Assembly: GCF_001905095.1 (NCBI RefSeq) | Contig: NZ_LWLS01000060.1 | Span: forward strand, 70,467 to 134,466 | Origin: Micromonospora sp. CB01531 | Lineage (GTDB): Bacteria > Actinomycetota > Actinomycetes > Mycobacteriales > Micromonosporaceae | DNA: 64,000 bases | Reading direction: 5' to 3' | Shown here: piece after piece, positions 11,024 through 20,065 of the stretch | How positions within the stretch are numbered: the first letter of the stretch is position 1 | How the letters are laid out: every line of letters starts with the position of its first letter | Translations under genes and position numbers: made by a program | Notes under the pieces: model-generated | Databases searched by the model: none | What the model was told of the DNA's origin: nothing | Seen by the model: the letters and a program-made list of their open reading frames with translations, nothing else

Positions 11024-13530
11024 GCACGAGCTCCGCTCGGGGCCGGCGCCCCGCTCCACTGCGGCCAGGAGGGCAGGACCACCTGTGGCTCGGTCGGCAG
11101 GTCTCCCCGTTCGGCATGCAGCAGACGCGGGATCTCGTCGGCCCAGCCGAACCGGTCCGAGGCCACCACCCGACTGCGGACGTGGGACAGGAAGCCGGTC
11201 AGGATCTCCCGCTCCCGCTCCCGCAGCTGCGCATACCCCTGCCCGTCGATGGTGATCGCCGGTGCCAGGTAGCGGAACGGCGGGAACCCGTACGCGTCGT
11301 CGGTGTTCTGGATCATCCGCTCCAGCGTCTCGTCCTTGCCGAGGTCACCGATCCGGGGCGTGCCGCGCTCGATGATGAACAGCTCCTCCACCTTGGTGCT
11401 GGTGCCGATGCGGCAGGGAACCAGCCGGTCGACGCTGTACTTCGGCGGCGGGACGAGCCGCTGGGTGAGGGCGTTGATGCCCATGATCGGCACGTTGAAC
11501 CGGCTCAGGGTCAGCGCCAGCGAGCGGCCCCCCTTGGAGTGCAGCCGGCTCTGGAACTGCAGGCGGCGCCACTCGGCCGGGGTGAGGTCCCTGGCCTGCA
11601 CGGCACGCAAGGTGTGGGCGCTGATGGTCAGCGGCTTGGGGAAGCACGTCGCGACGCCGTCGGCGTTGACCAGGGTCATGTCGTCGGAGAGGAAGAGCCC
11701 GCCGTGGTCGCGTAGCAGGCGCAGTACGGTGGCCGTCTTGCCCGTGTCGGTGAGGGCGGAGAGCATCACCCCGACGCCGTTCAGGCTGACGCACGCCGAG
11801 TGCAGGAGCATGTGGCCCCGCGACACCAGCACGAACCGCAGCAGCGCTTCGACGATGTTGGTGTAGACCACGTGCGGCGAACGGGCGAGCAGCGGACCGA
11901 CCTGGATGTCGATCGGCGACCCGAGTCGGATCCGGAAGTTCGCGCCCAGCCGACCCAGGTGCTCCTCGTAGCGCAGGACCGACTCGTTGGCGTACTCGGT
12001 CATCGCGGCCCGGCGCCGCGGCACTCGGCCGCCCACGTCGCTGACCCGCACCGCGATGTCGACGTCCGAGTCCGCGACCCACTGGGCGCGGAAGAACTCC
12101 AGCTCCGGCAGCATGATCTGAGATCCGATGGTGACCACCCCGGCCACGTCGTACCGGTACTTCAGGTACTGGTACCGCTTGCGGGATGGGGTGGCGACGG
12201 CTTCGGGGGCGTTCAGGTTGACGAGCATGCGCACCGGATCCCGCCGGCCGATGCCGCCCGGGGCGTAAATGACCCGATCGTTGATCAGGAAGCGGACGAG
12301 GAAGAGCGCGACCAGCGTCAGGGCGTTCGCCGCCAGGATTCCGAAGCCGGCCCAGACGAGGGCCTGCAACGCCGGTAGGCGCAACAGCAGCAGCGCATTG
12401 TTCAGTAGGAAGAAGCGTGCGGCCCGGCCGGTCCGGGAGCCCTGCCGGTGGCGCCGGTAGATGAGGGCGTCGATGAGGGCGAAGTTCCACGCGGTCGACA
12501 GCTGGGTCGCCAGCGTGGCGCCGAGCAGGTGGTGCAGCTTGGCCGGCTCGTAGAAGAACCACAACGCGGCGGTGTTGACCACCATCCCGGACAGACCGAC
12601 CAGTCCGAAGGCGATCATCCTGGTGAGCTCCCGCAGCCGGTCGCGGGCGGCGGCGGGGCGTTCGCGCATCTGGCCGATCAGTCGCTGGCTGCGCAGCCGC
12701 CACAGGTGCCGCAGGAAGGTCAGTCCCTCCCGCAGCGACGCCTTGGAACGGCCGGCGTGCCGGGGCGCCATCTCGTAGGCGACCTCGGCGACCCGGGCGC
12801 CGGGGTGGCGGACGAGCAGTTCGAGCAGGACCTTGAAGCCGATGGGGTTCACCCGGTCCAGGTCGACGGCCGCCCGGCGGAAGGCGAACAGGCCGCTCAT
12901 CGGATCGCTGACGGTGGTCAGGCGGCGCGGGAACAGGCTCTTCGCCAGTCGGGTGGCCCACGACGAGGTCACTTCACGGGCCATGCCGTCGAGGCCTTCG
13001 TGGGAGCCCTCGCCGGCGTAGCGGGTGCCAATCACCAGGTCAACGTCGTGCCGCATCGCCACGGCAGCCAGCCTGCCGGCCGATTCCGGCGGGTGCTGCA
13101 GGTCCGCGTCCATCACCAGGACCCACTCGCCGCGGGCGTGCCGCGCGCCCAGCAGCACGGCGCCGCCCAGCCCGCCGCTGCGCGCGTGCGGCGGCCGGTG
13201 CAGCAGGCGTACGGCGACCGAAGCCTCGGCTGCGTGTCGGGTCAGGACGTCCACAGTGTCGTCGTCGCTGTCGTCGACGACGATGATCTCCGCAGGCAGT
13301 GGTGCGAGGGCCGGTCCCAGCCTGGACAGCAGCGCGGGGACGTTCTCCGCCTCGTTGCGGGTCGGCACGACGACGCTCAGCCGTACCTGCTGATCCGCTG
13401 CGGGCGAGTGCAGGTCCTGCGGTGCGAGGTCTGCGGTGCGCCGCTTCTGGCGCCGCCGGAGATCGCCGCCCGGACCCCCGGCCTCTTCGTCGTCCTTGCC
13501 GGTCGAAGGCGCCTGTGCGACTTCGGTCAT
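11020..13530 (-). CDS. GT2 (DPM1-like) - GtrA - HprK/PEPCK-like kinase fusion
   Basis: This 836-residue protein has three modules. Residues about 50-285 are a GT2 domain with SVVVPTRNEAENV, IIVVDDSDDDT and VMDADLQHPP, as in polyprenol-phosphate mannose synthases. Residues about 305-425 are a GtrA-like four-TM unit. Residues about 450-800 are a soluble region with a P-loop-like SALTDTGKTATVLRLL (Lys598) and GLFLSDDMTLVNADG, the paired Asp of HPr kinase/PEPCK-type P-loops. The first module should make a lipid-linked sugar and the second should flip or organise it; the third is an unexplained kinase-like part. I chose ATG 13530 over 13542 because GGAGGG sits six bases upstream. It is the first gene of the four-gene operon. 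Confidence 0.82.
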   Translation of the reverse strand: MTEVAQAPSTGKDDEEAGGPGGDLRRRQKRRTADLAPQDLHSPAADQQVRLSVVVPTRNEAENVPALLSRLGPALAPLPAEIIVVDDSDDDTVDVLTRHAAEASVAVRLLHRPPHARSGGLGGAVLLGARHARGEWVLVMDADLQHPPESAGRLAAVAMRHDVDLVIGTRYAGEGSHEGLDGMAREVTSSWATRLAKSLFPRRLTTVSDPMSGLFAFRRAAVDLDRVNPIGFKVLLELLVRHPGARVAEVAYEMAPRHAGRSKASLREGLTFLRHLWRLRSQRLIGQMRERPAAARDRLRELTRMIAFGLVGLSGMVVNTAALWFFYEPAKLHHLLGATLATQLSTAWNFALIDALIYRRHRQGSRTGRAARFFLLNNALLLLRLPALQALVWAGFGILAANALTLVALFLVRFLINDRVIYAPGGIGRRDPVRMLVNLNAPEAVATPSRKRYQYLKYRYDVAGVVTIGSQIMLPELEFFRAQWVADSDVDIAVRVSDVGGRVPRRRAAMTEYANESVLRYEEHLGRLGANFRIRLGSPIDIQVGPLLARSPHVVYTNIVEALLRFVLVSRGHMLLHSACVSLNGVGVMLSALTDTGKTATVLRLLRDHGGLFLSDDMTLVNADGVATCFPKPLTISAHTLRAVQARDLTPAEWRRLQFQSRLHSKGGRSLALTLSRFNVPIMGINALTQRLVPPPKYSVDRLVPCRIGTSTKVEELFIIERGTPRIGDLGKDETLERMIQNTDDAYGFPPFRYLAPAITIDGQGYAQLREREREILTGFLSHVRSRVVASDRFGWADEIPRLLHAERGDLPTEPQVVLPSWPQWSGAPAPSGARA

Positions 13531-14322
13531 TCGACCCTCCATCAGTTGCGCTTCCGGGCAGTGACGAGCCGCCGGAAACCCGGCTCAGAAACAGCGACGG
13601 AAGCCAGTCCGAAATTGCGCCGGGCGGGATCTGTTCCCGCCCTGCACCGTGGGCGTTGAGGGATGTCCGCGGGTTCGCCTGAGATTACGGATGGCAAACA
13701 CGAGGTGTCTAACAGGCAAACAGTCGTGAAGGTGACAGCAGTTCACCCAGCGCTCCGGCCGCTGTGCCACCGCTCCTGACTGCGCCAAGTACGGCTAGGC
13801 AACCCTCACGTTGCACTGAGTGATCGCTCGGTGGAGTTGACGGAAGGGTGCCACAGCCGGCTCACAGTAAGCCGGAAAGCCTTTTGATGAACGGCGGACG
13901 GCAGTCCACGCGAACAGATCAGTGGCCGACGACGTGATCGTCTTTCTTCACCGCCTGCAATGGCCAGGAATTGTTTCGGGTGACGGCACTGTGGCTGTTC
14001 GGCTGAGTCCTTGCTTCGTAAAGTATCTGCCGGCATCCGCCGGGTCATCCGAGGACTTCTCCGAACGGTGTGGCGGGTCTGCCGGTTCGCCGCCGGCCGC
14101 GATGCCTGAGCAGACCATCGCCGGCCGGGCCGCTCGTGCGATCCGGGCACCTGACCGACGGGCCGGACCACCTCGTCCGGTCAGCCCAGGCAGCCGAGCG
14201 GCCGACCAGACGGCCGCCGAAAGGGTGCGTCGGGTCGCGGCGGCAAGACCGGGCGGAACCTCGTCCACGGCGAGAGGTCAGCCACCACACCGGACGCATC
14301 CGGCGCTGCCGGCCCGGTCCGC
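13531..14322. other. 790-bp intergenic region with no convincing gene
   Basis: This is the longest gene-free stretch. The part 13660-14050 is visibly poorer in GC than its surroundings and must hold the promoter of the minus-strand glycan operon. I could not fix a clear -35/-10 pair. Open frames here, on both strands, have irregular codon use and no recognisable protein motif. From 14060 to 14322 the DNA is GC-rich again and lies behind the stop of the serine hydrolase gene. Confidence 0.5.
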
Positions 14323-15435
14323 TCAGGCGGATCCGGCGACCACCGCGTCGCGCACGAGCCTCCGCAGGCCGTCCATCGGGTCGCCGTCGCCCGCCCCGAG
14401 CCGGTTGCGCACCGCCGCGACCGTCAGCCCCAACGCCGGGTACGCGAACGCCAGGCTTCCGCCGCTGCCGGCCGTGCCGAACGACCCGTCGCCGTCGACC
14501 GCGTACCCGAGGCCGAAGGTCACTTCCTGCCCGAACACCCAGTCCTCGCCGCGGGCCGCCACCGCCGACACCTCCTCCAGGCGCTCCGGCGAGATCAGCC
14601 GTACGCCGTCGACCGGGCCGAGCAGGGCCGCGTACATCCGGGCGACCGCGCGGGCGCTCATCGTGCCGACCGCCGGCACGTCGGCGCGCAGCACGTCGGG
14701 GCGGCTGCCGATGGCCGCGTCGGGTCGGACGCCGGGCGGGGCCACCGCGTCGAAGTTCGGCAGGTGCGCGCTCGCGTACGCGATCATCGCGGTCAGGCCG
14801 GCGTCCTCCAGCCGGGCCAGCCGGGGCAGGTCCGCCTCCGGCACCCCGAGGAACAGCTCCCCGGCCACGCCAAGCGGGCCGGCCACCTCCTCGGCGAGCA
14901 CCTGCGAGATCGGCCGGCCGGTGACCCGCCGGACCACCTCGCCGACGATCCAGCCGAACGTCCAGGCGTGGTACGCCAGCCGCGCGCCCGGCGCCCACAG
15001 CGGCTCGGCGTCGGCGATCACCGCACACATCCGGTCCCAGCCGGTGAAGTCCTCCGGGGTGGTGTCGGCCGGCAGCGCGGGCAGCCCGGCGGTGTGGGTG
15101 AGCGCGTGCCGCAGGGTGATCCGGTCCTTGCCCCGCCGGGCGAACTCCGGCCACACGTCGGCGATGCGCAGGTCGTAGTCGAGCAGCCCGCGCTCGGCCA
15201 GCACGTGCACCACGGTGGCGGTGAGTCCCTTGCCGGTCGAGACCGCGTGGATCGGGGTGTCGGCGGTCATCGGTCGCCCGGTGGCGAGGTCCGCCAGGCC
15301 GGCCTGCTCCTGCACGATCGGCTCGCCGTCCAGGTAGGCGGCCACCTGCACCCCGGCCTCCCGGCCGGAGGTGACCAGCTCGTCGATCGTCGTGCGTACC
15401 GCGGCCCGCAGGCCGTCCCAACGTCCGTCCACCAC
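14323..15435 (-). CDS. serine hydrolase, class C beta-lactamase/EstB fold
   Basis: This 370-residue protein has the SxxK catalytic motif as STGKG (about residue 66) after TPIHAV, a YHAW segment in the position of the YxN motif, and HTAGLPALP, all typical of the beta-lactamase-related esterase/carboxypeptidase family. There is no signal peptide, so it is probably a cytoplasmic esterase rather than a lactamase. The start is one of two adjacent GTG codons (15435 or 15432), preceded by CAGGGTGA. It is divergent from rnhA. The physiological substrate is unknown. Confidence 0.8.
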   Translation of the reverse strand: MVDGRWDGLRAAVRTTIDELVTSGREAGVQVAAYLDGEPIVQEQAGLADLATGRPMTADTPIHAVSTGKGLTATVVHVLAERGLLDYDLRIADVWPEFARRGKDRITLRHALTHTAGLPALPADTTPEDFTGWDRMCAVIADAEPLWAPGARLAYHAWTFGWIVGEVVRRVTGRPISQVLAEEVAGPLGVAGELFLGVPEADLPRLARLEDAGLTAMIAYASAHLPNFDAVAPPGVRPDAAIGSRPDVLRADVPAVGTMSARAVARMYAALLGPVDGVRLISPERLEEVSAVAARGEDWVFGQEVTFGLGYAVDGDGSFGTAGSGGSLAFAYPALGLTVAAVRNRLGAGDGDPMDGLRRLVRDAVVAGSA

Positions 15436-15528
15436 CGGTCACCCTGCCAGGCCGTCGGGCGGGCGTCGCGGGCTTTTCCGGGACCCGGCTCGGCCGGGTC
15501 GGATGCTCGCGCCGGCGGGCGTACCGGG

Positions 15529-15534
15529 TAGGTT
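15529..15534 (+). promoter_or_regulatory. -10 hexamer for leaderless rnhA
   Basis: TAGGTT is followed by exactly six bases (GCCGGC) and then the ATG of rnhA. This TANNNT-N6-ATG spacing is the usual layout for leaderless transcripts in actinobacteria, and no Shine-Dalgarno sequence is present. Confidence 0.5.
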
Positions 15535-15540
15535 GCCGGC

Positions 15541-16017
15541 ATGGCGGACGACGTGAGCGGCAGGGTCGTGGAGATCTGGACCGACGGGGCGTGCAGCGGC
15601 AATCCCGGCCCCGGCGGCTGGGGTGTCCTGCTGCGCTGGGGCGACCACGAGCGCGAGCTGTGCGGCGGCGAGGCGACGCCGACGACGAACAACCGGATGG
15701 AGCTGACCGCCGCCATCCAGGCGCTGGAGAGCCTGACCCGACCGGTCACCGTGCGCCTGCACACCGACAGCACGTACGTCCGCAACGGCATCACCGGCTG
15801 GCTCGCCTCGTGGAAGCGCAACGGCTGGCTGACCGCGGCGAAGCAACCGGTGAAGAACGCCGACCTGTGGCAGCGGTTGGAGGCCGCCTGCGCCCGGCAC
15901 GACGTGACCTGGCTGTGGGTGAAGGGCCACAACGGACACCCGGAGAACGAGCGGGCCGACGCGTTGGCCAACCGGGGCATGGCCGAGGCACGGGCGGAGG
16001 CGGTCGCCGCCCGCTGA
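15541..16017 (+). CDS. rnhA: ribonuclease HI
   Basis: This 158-residue protein is of standard length for RNase HI, which removes the RNA strand of RNA/DNA hybrids in the cytoplasm. All parts of the fold are readable: [18 protein letters not shown] (first catalytic Asp), [13 protein letters not shown] (catalytic Glu), [12 protein letters not shown] (second Asp), the basic [10 protein letters not shown] handle region and [18 protein letters not shown] (His and last Asp). It is a single-copy-looking housekeeping gene between a hydrolase and the P450 locus. Its start appears leaderless. Confidence 0.96.
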   Translation: MADDVSGRVVEIWTDGACSGNPGPGGWGVLLRWGDHERELCGGEATPTTNNRMELTAAIQALESLTRPVTVRLHTDSTYVRNGITGWLASWKRNGWLTAAKQPVKNADLWQRLEAACARHDVTWLWVKGHNGHPENERADALANRGMAEARAEAVAAR

Positions 16018-16027
16018 CGCCGGCGGG

Positions 16028-16056
16028 TTGTGTCGAACCCCGTCAATGAGTAACGT
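16028..16056 (+). promoter_or_regulatory. putative promoter of the P450/ferredoxin genes
   Basis: TTGTGT (16028-16033) and TAACGT (16051-16056) are separated by 17 bases, with TGAG just before the -10 as an extended element. Transcription would begin near 16063, giving a short leader that carries the GGAGG at 16090-16094. This is a pattern match only. Confidence 0.4.
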
Positions 16057-16101
16057 AACGGATCGATGTCGTCACGGACAGTCGCCCCCGGAGGTGTCTG
16101 C

Positions 16102-17325
16102 GTGACCATTGCGCCGCTCACCGACCTGCCCCTGTGGCCGCCGATCAACCTCGACCGCGACCCGCTCGTCCCGCTCGACGCGGCAGAGCGGCACCGCTTC
16201 TCCGGGCCGGTCACCCGGGTCCGGCTCCCCACCGACGAGACCGCCTGGCTGGTCACCCGGCACGCCGACGTCCGGCAACTGCTGCGCCACCCTGGCTTCA
16301 GCGCCGACCTCAGCCGACCGGGCTTCCCCCTGCTGCGCCGGGTCGCCCCCGGCACGCCCAGCGACCGGCGGGGCGGCTTCATCCGGATGGACGGAAGCGA
16401 GCACTCCCGGCTGCGCCGGATGCTCACCGCGGAGTTCATGATCAAGAACGTGCGGCGGATCGAGCCGCTGATCCAGCAGACCGTCGACCGGGCCCTGGAC
16501 GGGCTGCGCGACGCCGGCCCGCCCGCCGACCTGGTGGCGCACTTCGCCCTGCCGGTGCCCTCGATGGTGATCTGCCACCTGCTCGGCGTCCCGTACGCCG
16601 ACCACGACTTCTTCCAGGAACGCAGCCGGACCCTGATCGACCGCGACGCGCCACCGGACCGGGTCCAGCTGCACGTGCGGGAGCTGCGCGACTACCTGCA
16701 CCGGCTGGTGGAGACGAAAGTGGCCGCCGGGACCCCCACCGACGACCTGCTCAGCCGCCTGGCCCGGGACCGGGTCGACACCGGAGAGCTCGCCGTCGAC
16801 GAGCTGGTCGGCATGGCGGTGCTGCTGCTCATCGCCGGCCACGAGACCACCGCCAACATGATCGGGCTGAGCACCCTGCTGCTGCTCCGCCACCCCGCCC
16901 GGTACGCCGCCCTGCGCGCCGACCCCGGGCACGCCGACGGTCTGGTCGAAGAACTGCTGCGCTACCTGAGCATCGTGCGCACCGGCCTGCCCCGGCTCGC
17001 CATGCAGGACGTCGAGATTGGCGGGCAGCTCATCCGGGCGGGGGAGGGTGCGATCGGGGTGCTCTCCCTGGCCAACCGGGACCCGGGGGTCTTCGACGCG
17101 GCCGACGAGTTCGACCCGTACCGGCAGGCGTAGCAGCATCTGGCGTTCGGGTTCGGCGTGCACCAGTGCATCGGCCAGCCCCTCGCGCGGGCGGAACTGC
17201 GGGTCGCCCTGGTGGAACTGGCCCGACGGTTCCCCCGGCTGCGGGCCGCCACGGAGGCCGGGCGGCTGCCGACCCGGGACACCTCGGTCGTCTTCGGCCT
17301 CGACGCGCTGCCGGTGACGTGGTGA
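16102..17325 (+). pseudogene. cytochrome P450 interrupted by an in-frame amber codon
   Basis: The reading frame encodes a bacterial class I P450 with the I-helix AGHETTANM, the ExxR helix EELLRYL and the heme loop FGFGVHQCIG. At 17131-17133 a TAG falls in frame eight codons before that loop; the same frame then continues cleanly through the heme Cys to TGA at 17323-17325. Restoring CAG by one base change would give a normal protein of about 407 residues. As read, the product loses its heme ligand and cannot be an active P450. GTG 16102 is chosen because GGAGG sits seven bases upstream; an ATG at 16066 is the alternative. The sequence could also carry a base-calling error. Confidence 0.85.
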
Positions 17326-17597
17326 CCGAGGCGGCGGGCGTGCGGATACGAGTGGACCGGGACCGCTGCTGCGGGTCGGGCAACTGCGTGGTGACCGCGC
17401 CGGAGGTCTTCGACCAGGACGATGACGACGGCCTCGTGGTGCTCCGCCGCGCCGAGCCCGCGCCGGACGCGGCCGACCGGGTCCGGCGGGCCGTCGACCT
17501 CTGCCCGTCGGGCGCGATCAGCCTCGACCCGCCGACCCGGCCGGATCACTCCACGTTCGGCAGCTCGCCGGTGCCCGAGACCTGGTCGACGTCGTAG
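17322..17597 (+). CDS. [3Fe-4S]-type ferredoxin, partner of the P450
   Basis: This 91-residue protein contains DRCCGSGNCVVTAPEVFDQD and, near residue 69, VDLCPSGAISL. The Cys spacing (C-x5-C, distal CP) is that of the small single-cluster ferredoxins that pass electrons to actinobacterial P450s. Its GTG overlaps the TGA of the P450 frame (GTGA), a normal P450-ferredoxin coupling. With the P450 truncated 192 bp upstream, coupled translation may be lost. The last 17 residues run antisense into the next gene for 52 bp, longer than needed for the fold. Confidence 0.85.
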   Translation: MTEAAGVRIRVDRDRCCGSGNCVVTAPEVFDQDDDDGLVVLRRAEPAPDAADRVRRAVDLCPSGAISLDPPTRPDHSTFGSSPVPETWSTS

Positions 17598-17773
17598 CCC
17601 GCCCGGCTCGTCTCCCGGGCGGAGCGTCGATCCTCGGCCGGCAGGTCGGCGAAGTCGTCGCCGGTGTCGTCGGTGGTGTGCAGGGATTCGCCCGGCGGTC
17701 GCAGCGACGCCTCGTACGCGGTGGCGCCGTCCGGTTCGTCCGTGGGCGCGCGGCCGAAATGCTCCTTCGTCAT
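17546..17773 (-). CDS. small acidic hypothetical protein
   Basis: This 75-residue protein is rich in Asp, Glu, Thr and Ser with no hydrophobic segment, so it is probably disordered or very small-folded. AGGAG about seven bases upstream of the ATG gives good support. It overlaps the end of the ferredoxin gene by 52 bp in convergent orientation and lies 42 bp downstream of another small acidic gene on the same strand. I do not recognise the family. Confidence 0.6.
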   Translation of the reverse strand: MTKEHFGRAPTDEPDGATAYEASLRPPGESLHTTDDTGDDFADLPAEDRRSARETSRAGYDVDQVSGTGELPNVE

Positions 17774-17815
17774 GTCGAACTCCTGCCCGCGTCGCTCGTG
17801 GGTAAACGCCCCCGG

Positions 17816-18052
17816 TCAGCGGGGCGCATCCGGGTGCGTCGGCATCGACGAGCCGCCGGCGCTGGTGCCCGACGACCCGCCGGCCACCCCGGAGCCGTCG
17901 TCCTCGGTGACCACGTCCGGCTTCGGTGTGCCCGGCTCCGGCGCCGGTACGTCCGTGTCCGCGTCGACCTGGACCAGTCGGGCCTGACCGGCCTCGTCCT
18001 CGGCGTGCGCCGGATCGACCGGCTGCTCGCCCTGGCGTACCCGATACTTCAC
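17816..18052 (-). CDS. small acidic hypothetical protein, VKYRVRQGEQ start
   Basis: This 78-residue protein begins with a GTG seven bases after GGGAGG. It opens with a short basic part (KYRVRQG) and continues with an acidic, Pro/Gly/Ser-rich tail without membrane segments. It is probably co-transcribed with the 75-residue gene downstream. The strong ribosome site and consistent frame separate it from chance open frames here. Function is unknown. Confidence 0.55.
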   Translation of the reverse strand: MKYRVRQGEQPVDPAHAEDEAGQARLVQVDADTDVPAPEPGTPKPDVVTEDDGSGVAGGSSGTSAGGSSMPTHPDAPR

Positions 18053-18285
18053 CAATCCGCCTCCCGTCGGTGCCGCGTCACCCGCGTCGCCCGAGGTGAC
18101 GCCAACTCCGGCTACCCCGCTCCGGCGCCCCGAAACGTGCGACACCGCCCGGCCGGCCCCCTTGGCGCAGGGCGAACGCCGTGTCCGGGGCGAGTAGTTC
18201 CGACGTCCCGCCTGATCCACCCGGTGTGCGGCAGGGTGCGGGGTCCGCGCTGTGGGACGGCGCGGGATGCCGCATCCGGAGTCGG

Positions 18286-19170
18286 TCAGCGGCGTGCGGA
18301 GCCGGGCCGCCCGCGCGAGGGCTGGGCCGGGGTGACCGCCAGCGACCAGTGCGCGGGCCGGCGCAGGCGGGGCGGCAGGACGGTCTGATGGTCGCCGCGG
18401 GCCGCCTCGAGCTGCGACTGATGCACGAAGAGACAGCGCCCGAGGTCGGCGCCGCGCAGGTCGGCGCCGCGCAGGTCCGCCCCGGTCAGATCGGCCGCGC
18501 CGAGGTCCACGCCCCGCAGGTCCGCGCCGATGAGGCAGGCCCCGCGCAGGTTCGCCCCGGACAGCCCGGCCCGGCGCAGGTCCGCCCCGATCAGCACCGC
18601 CCCGCGCCGGTCCACGCCCTCCCGCCCGGCCCGGGCCTGCGCGCCGGCCCGGGACAGCAGCTGGTTGACCCGGTCCCGCTGGGCGTCGACGTCCAGCGCG
18701 AGCAGCTCGTCCGGTGTGCCGTCGGTGAGCCGCCCGGTCTCGGCCAGAGCAGCCGCCAGGTCGTCCCGCAGGGGGCCGGCCGGGGTCAGCGCCAGGGCCT
18801 CGGTGAGGTACCAGAGCAGCTCGTGCAGCGGTCGCATCACCGCGAAGGTGTCGAACATCCGCCGGGCGCTCGCCGGGTCCGCCCGCCAGTCCCGCCCGCC
18901 GAAGGTCCCCTGCGCCACGTGCTGGCCCGCGCCGAAACAGTCGAAGACCGTGCAGCCGGGGAAACCCCGCTGCCGCAGGTCGCTGTGGATGCCGCAGCGG
19001 GAGTCGGGGCGCAGGTTCGGGCAGGGCTGCCCGGCGCGCTTGTCGATGGCGAAGTCGGCGGAGGCGGCGAACGCGGGCGCGACGCAGCAGATTCCGAAGC
19101 ACCGGGCACAATCGGCCTGCAGCTCACGCCCCGCGCTCGCCACCGCTTGCCGTTCCGCCGCCTCGGACAC
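18286..19170 (-). CDS. pentapeptide-repeat protein with Cys-rich N-terminal domain
   Basis: This 294-residue protein starts at GTG 19170, nine bases after GGAGG. The N-terminal 70 residues hold many Cys in the pattern CARCFGICC ... C ... C ... GCTVFDC, resembling a metal-binding Cys cluster. A helical middle follows. The C-terminal third is a run of A(D/N)LxG pentapeptides (IGADLRRAGLSGANLRGA onward), which form a right-handed beta helix. Some pentapeptide proteins mimic DNA and protect gyrase; nothing here proves that role. It is divergent from a membrane protein gene and unrelated to its other neighbours. Confidence 0.78.
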   Translation of the reverse strand: MSEAAERQAVASAGRELQADCARCFGICCVAPAFAASADFAIDKRAGQPCPNLRPDSRCGIHSDLRQRGFPGCTVFDCFGAGQHVAQGTFGGRDWRADPASARRMFDTFAVMRPLHELLWYLTEALALTPAGPLRDDLAAALAETGRLTDGTPDELLALDVDAQRDRVNQLLSRAGAQARAGREGVDRRGAVLIGADLRRAGLSGANLRGACLIGADLRGVDLGAADLTGADLRGADLRGADLGRCLFVHQSQLEAARGDHQTVLPPRLRRPAHWSLAVTPAQPSRGRPGSARR

Positions 19171-19337
19171 CCTGCCCGGCCTCCCATCGTCTCGCCACCA
19201 CCGGCCACCACCGCCGCATCCGGATGCCATTGTCCCGCCCCCGCCGCGGCTGGGCGGCGGGCGGGGCGACACCGTGCCTGTTCTGCCCCGAGATGCGGCG
19301 TTGCTCCGTATCGTGGGGTGACGAAGGAGGCGGCGGG

Positions 19338-19946
19338 ATGGACGAGCAGGCGCGGGAGCAGGCGCTGCTCACCGCAGTAACCACCGAGCACTTCGTGCTC
19401 CAGACCTCCCGCAGCGCCACCATAACCGAGTCAGTCGGCCGGGCCACGATCTTCATGTCGATGCTCTCCGCCGCGCTGATCGGGCTGGGCTTCGTCTCCA
19501 GCAGCGGGCACCTGCTGCGGCCGTACCTCGGCGCCGTGCTGCCGACCCTGGTGATCACCGGGCTGCTGACCTTCGCCCGGCTGGTGCAGAGCATGGTGGA
19601 GAACGAGGTGGACCTGCAGCGGATCCAGCGCATCCGCGCCTGGTATCACCGGCGGTTCGCCGACGACCAGGGCTTCTTCGCCGACGCCCTGACCCAGGGT
19701 GGCGGCACGCGGGCGGAGTGGGCGGCAGTGGGCAGCCGGCCCGGCCGCCGGCACATGCTGCTGACCGCGGCCGCGTTGGTCGGCGCGGTCAACGCGCTGT
19801 TGATCGGGCTCGGCGCCACCCTGCTGAGCGGCCTGTCCGGCGCCGCACCCGGCCTGGCGATCGCGGTCGGCGTGGTGGTGGTGCTGGCGGCCTTCGCCGT
19901 CCAGATCGGCTACATCAACCGGGCCTCCATCTCGCTCGGCCGCTGA
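19338..19946 (+). CDS. four-TM membrane protein of unknown function
   Basis: This 202-residue protein starts at the ATG seven bases after AAGGAGG. It has two TM hairpins, about residues 35-85 and 140-200, separated by an amphipathic, charged cytoplasmic part (VENEVDLQRIQRIRAWYHRRF). The longer frame upstream lacks any start signal. It resembles small uncharacterised actinobacterial membrane proteins, but I cannot name a family. Confidence 0.65.
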   Translation: MDEQAREQALLTAVTTEHFVLQTSRSATITESVGRATIFMSMLSAALIGLGFVSSSGHLLRPYLGAVLPTLVITGLLTFARLVQSMVENEVDLQRIQRIRAWYHRRFADDQGFFADALTQGGGTRAEWAAVGSRPGRRHMLLTAAALVGAVNALLIGLGATLLSGLSGAAPGLAIAVGVVVVLAAFAVQIGYINRASISLGR

Positions 19947-20065
19947 GCCGGGCGGCGCCCGGGTCCCAGCCAGGGCGTCGAGGGCACCGACGACGCGGGC
20001 GGCGAGCCGGCTGGCGGTCGCCGGGCCGGGGCGACGGAGAGCCGGGTGCGGGCGGGCGGGAATGT

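Noticed and set aside
9437..11272. 611-codon plus-strand frame opposite the GT39 and GT2 genes
   Set aside because: Composition is Gln/His/Arg-rich noise; the minus strand encodes recognisable transferases with coupled starts.
13585..14268. Short frames in the 13.5-14.3 kb gap
   Set aside because: No ribosome sites, irregular codon third positions and no recognisable motif; treated as intergenic.
17131..17133. Amber codon read as pyrrolysine or programmed readthrough
   Set aside because: No readthrough context or pyrrolysine genes are visible, and P450s have no such residue at this position; mutation or error is simpler.
18078..18275. 65-codon minus-strand frame between the small acidic gene and the pentapeptide gene
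   Set aside because: No ribosome site and no coding-like composition; too weak to list as a gene.
18430..18610. Tandem-looking repeats (GGTCGGCGCCGCGCAGGTC type)
   Set aside because: They are the codons of the pentapeptide repeats, not a CRISPR array or a DNA-level satellite.
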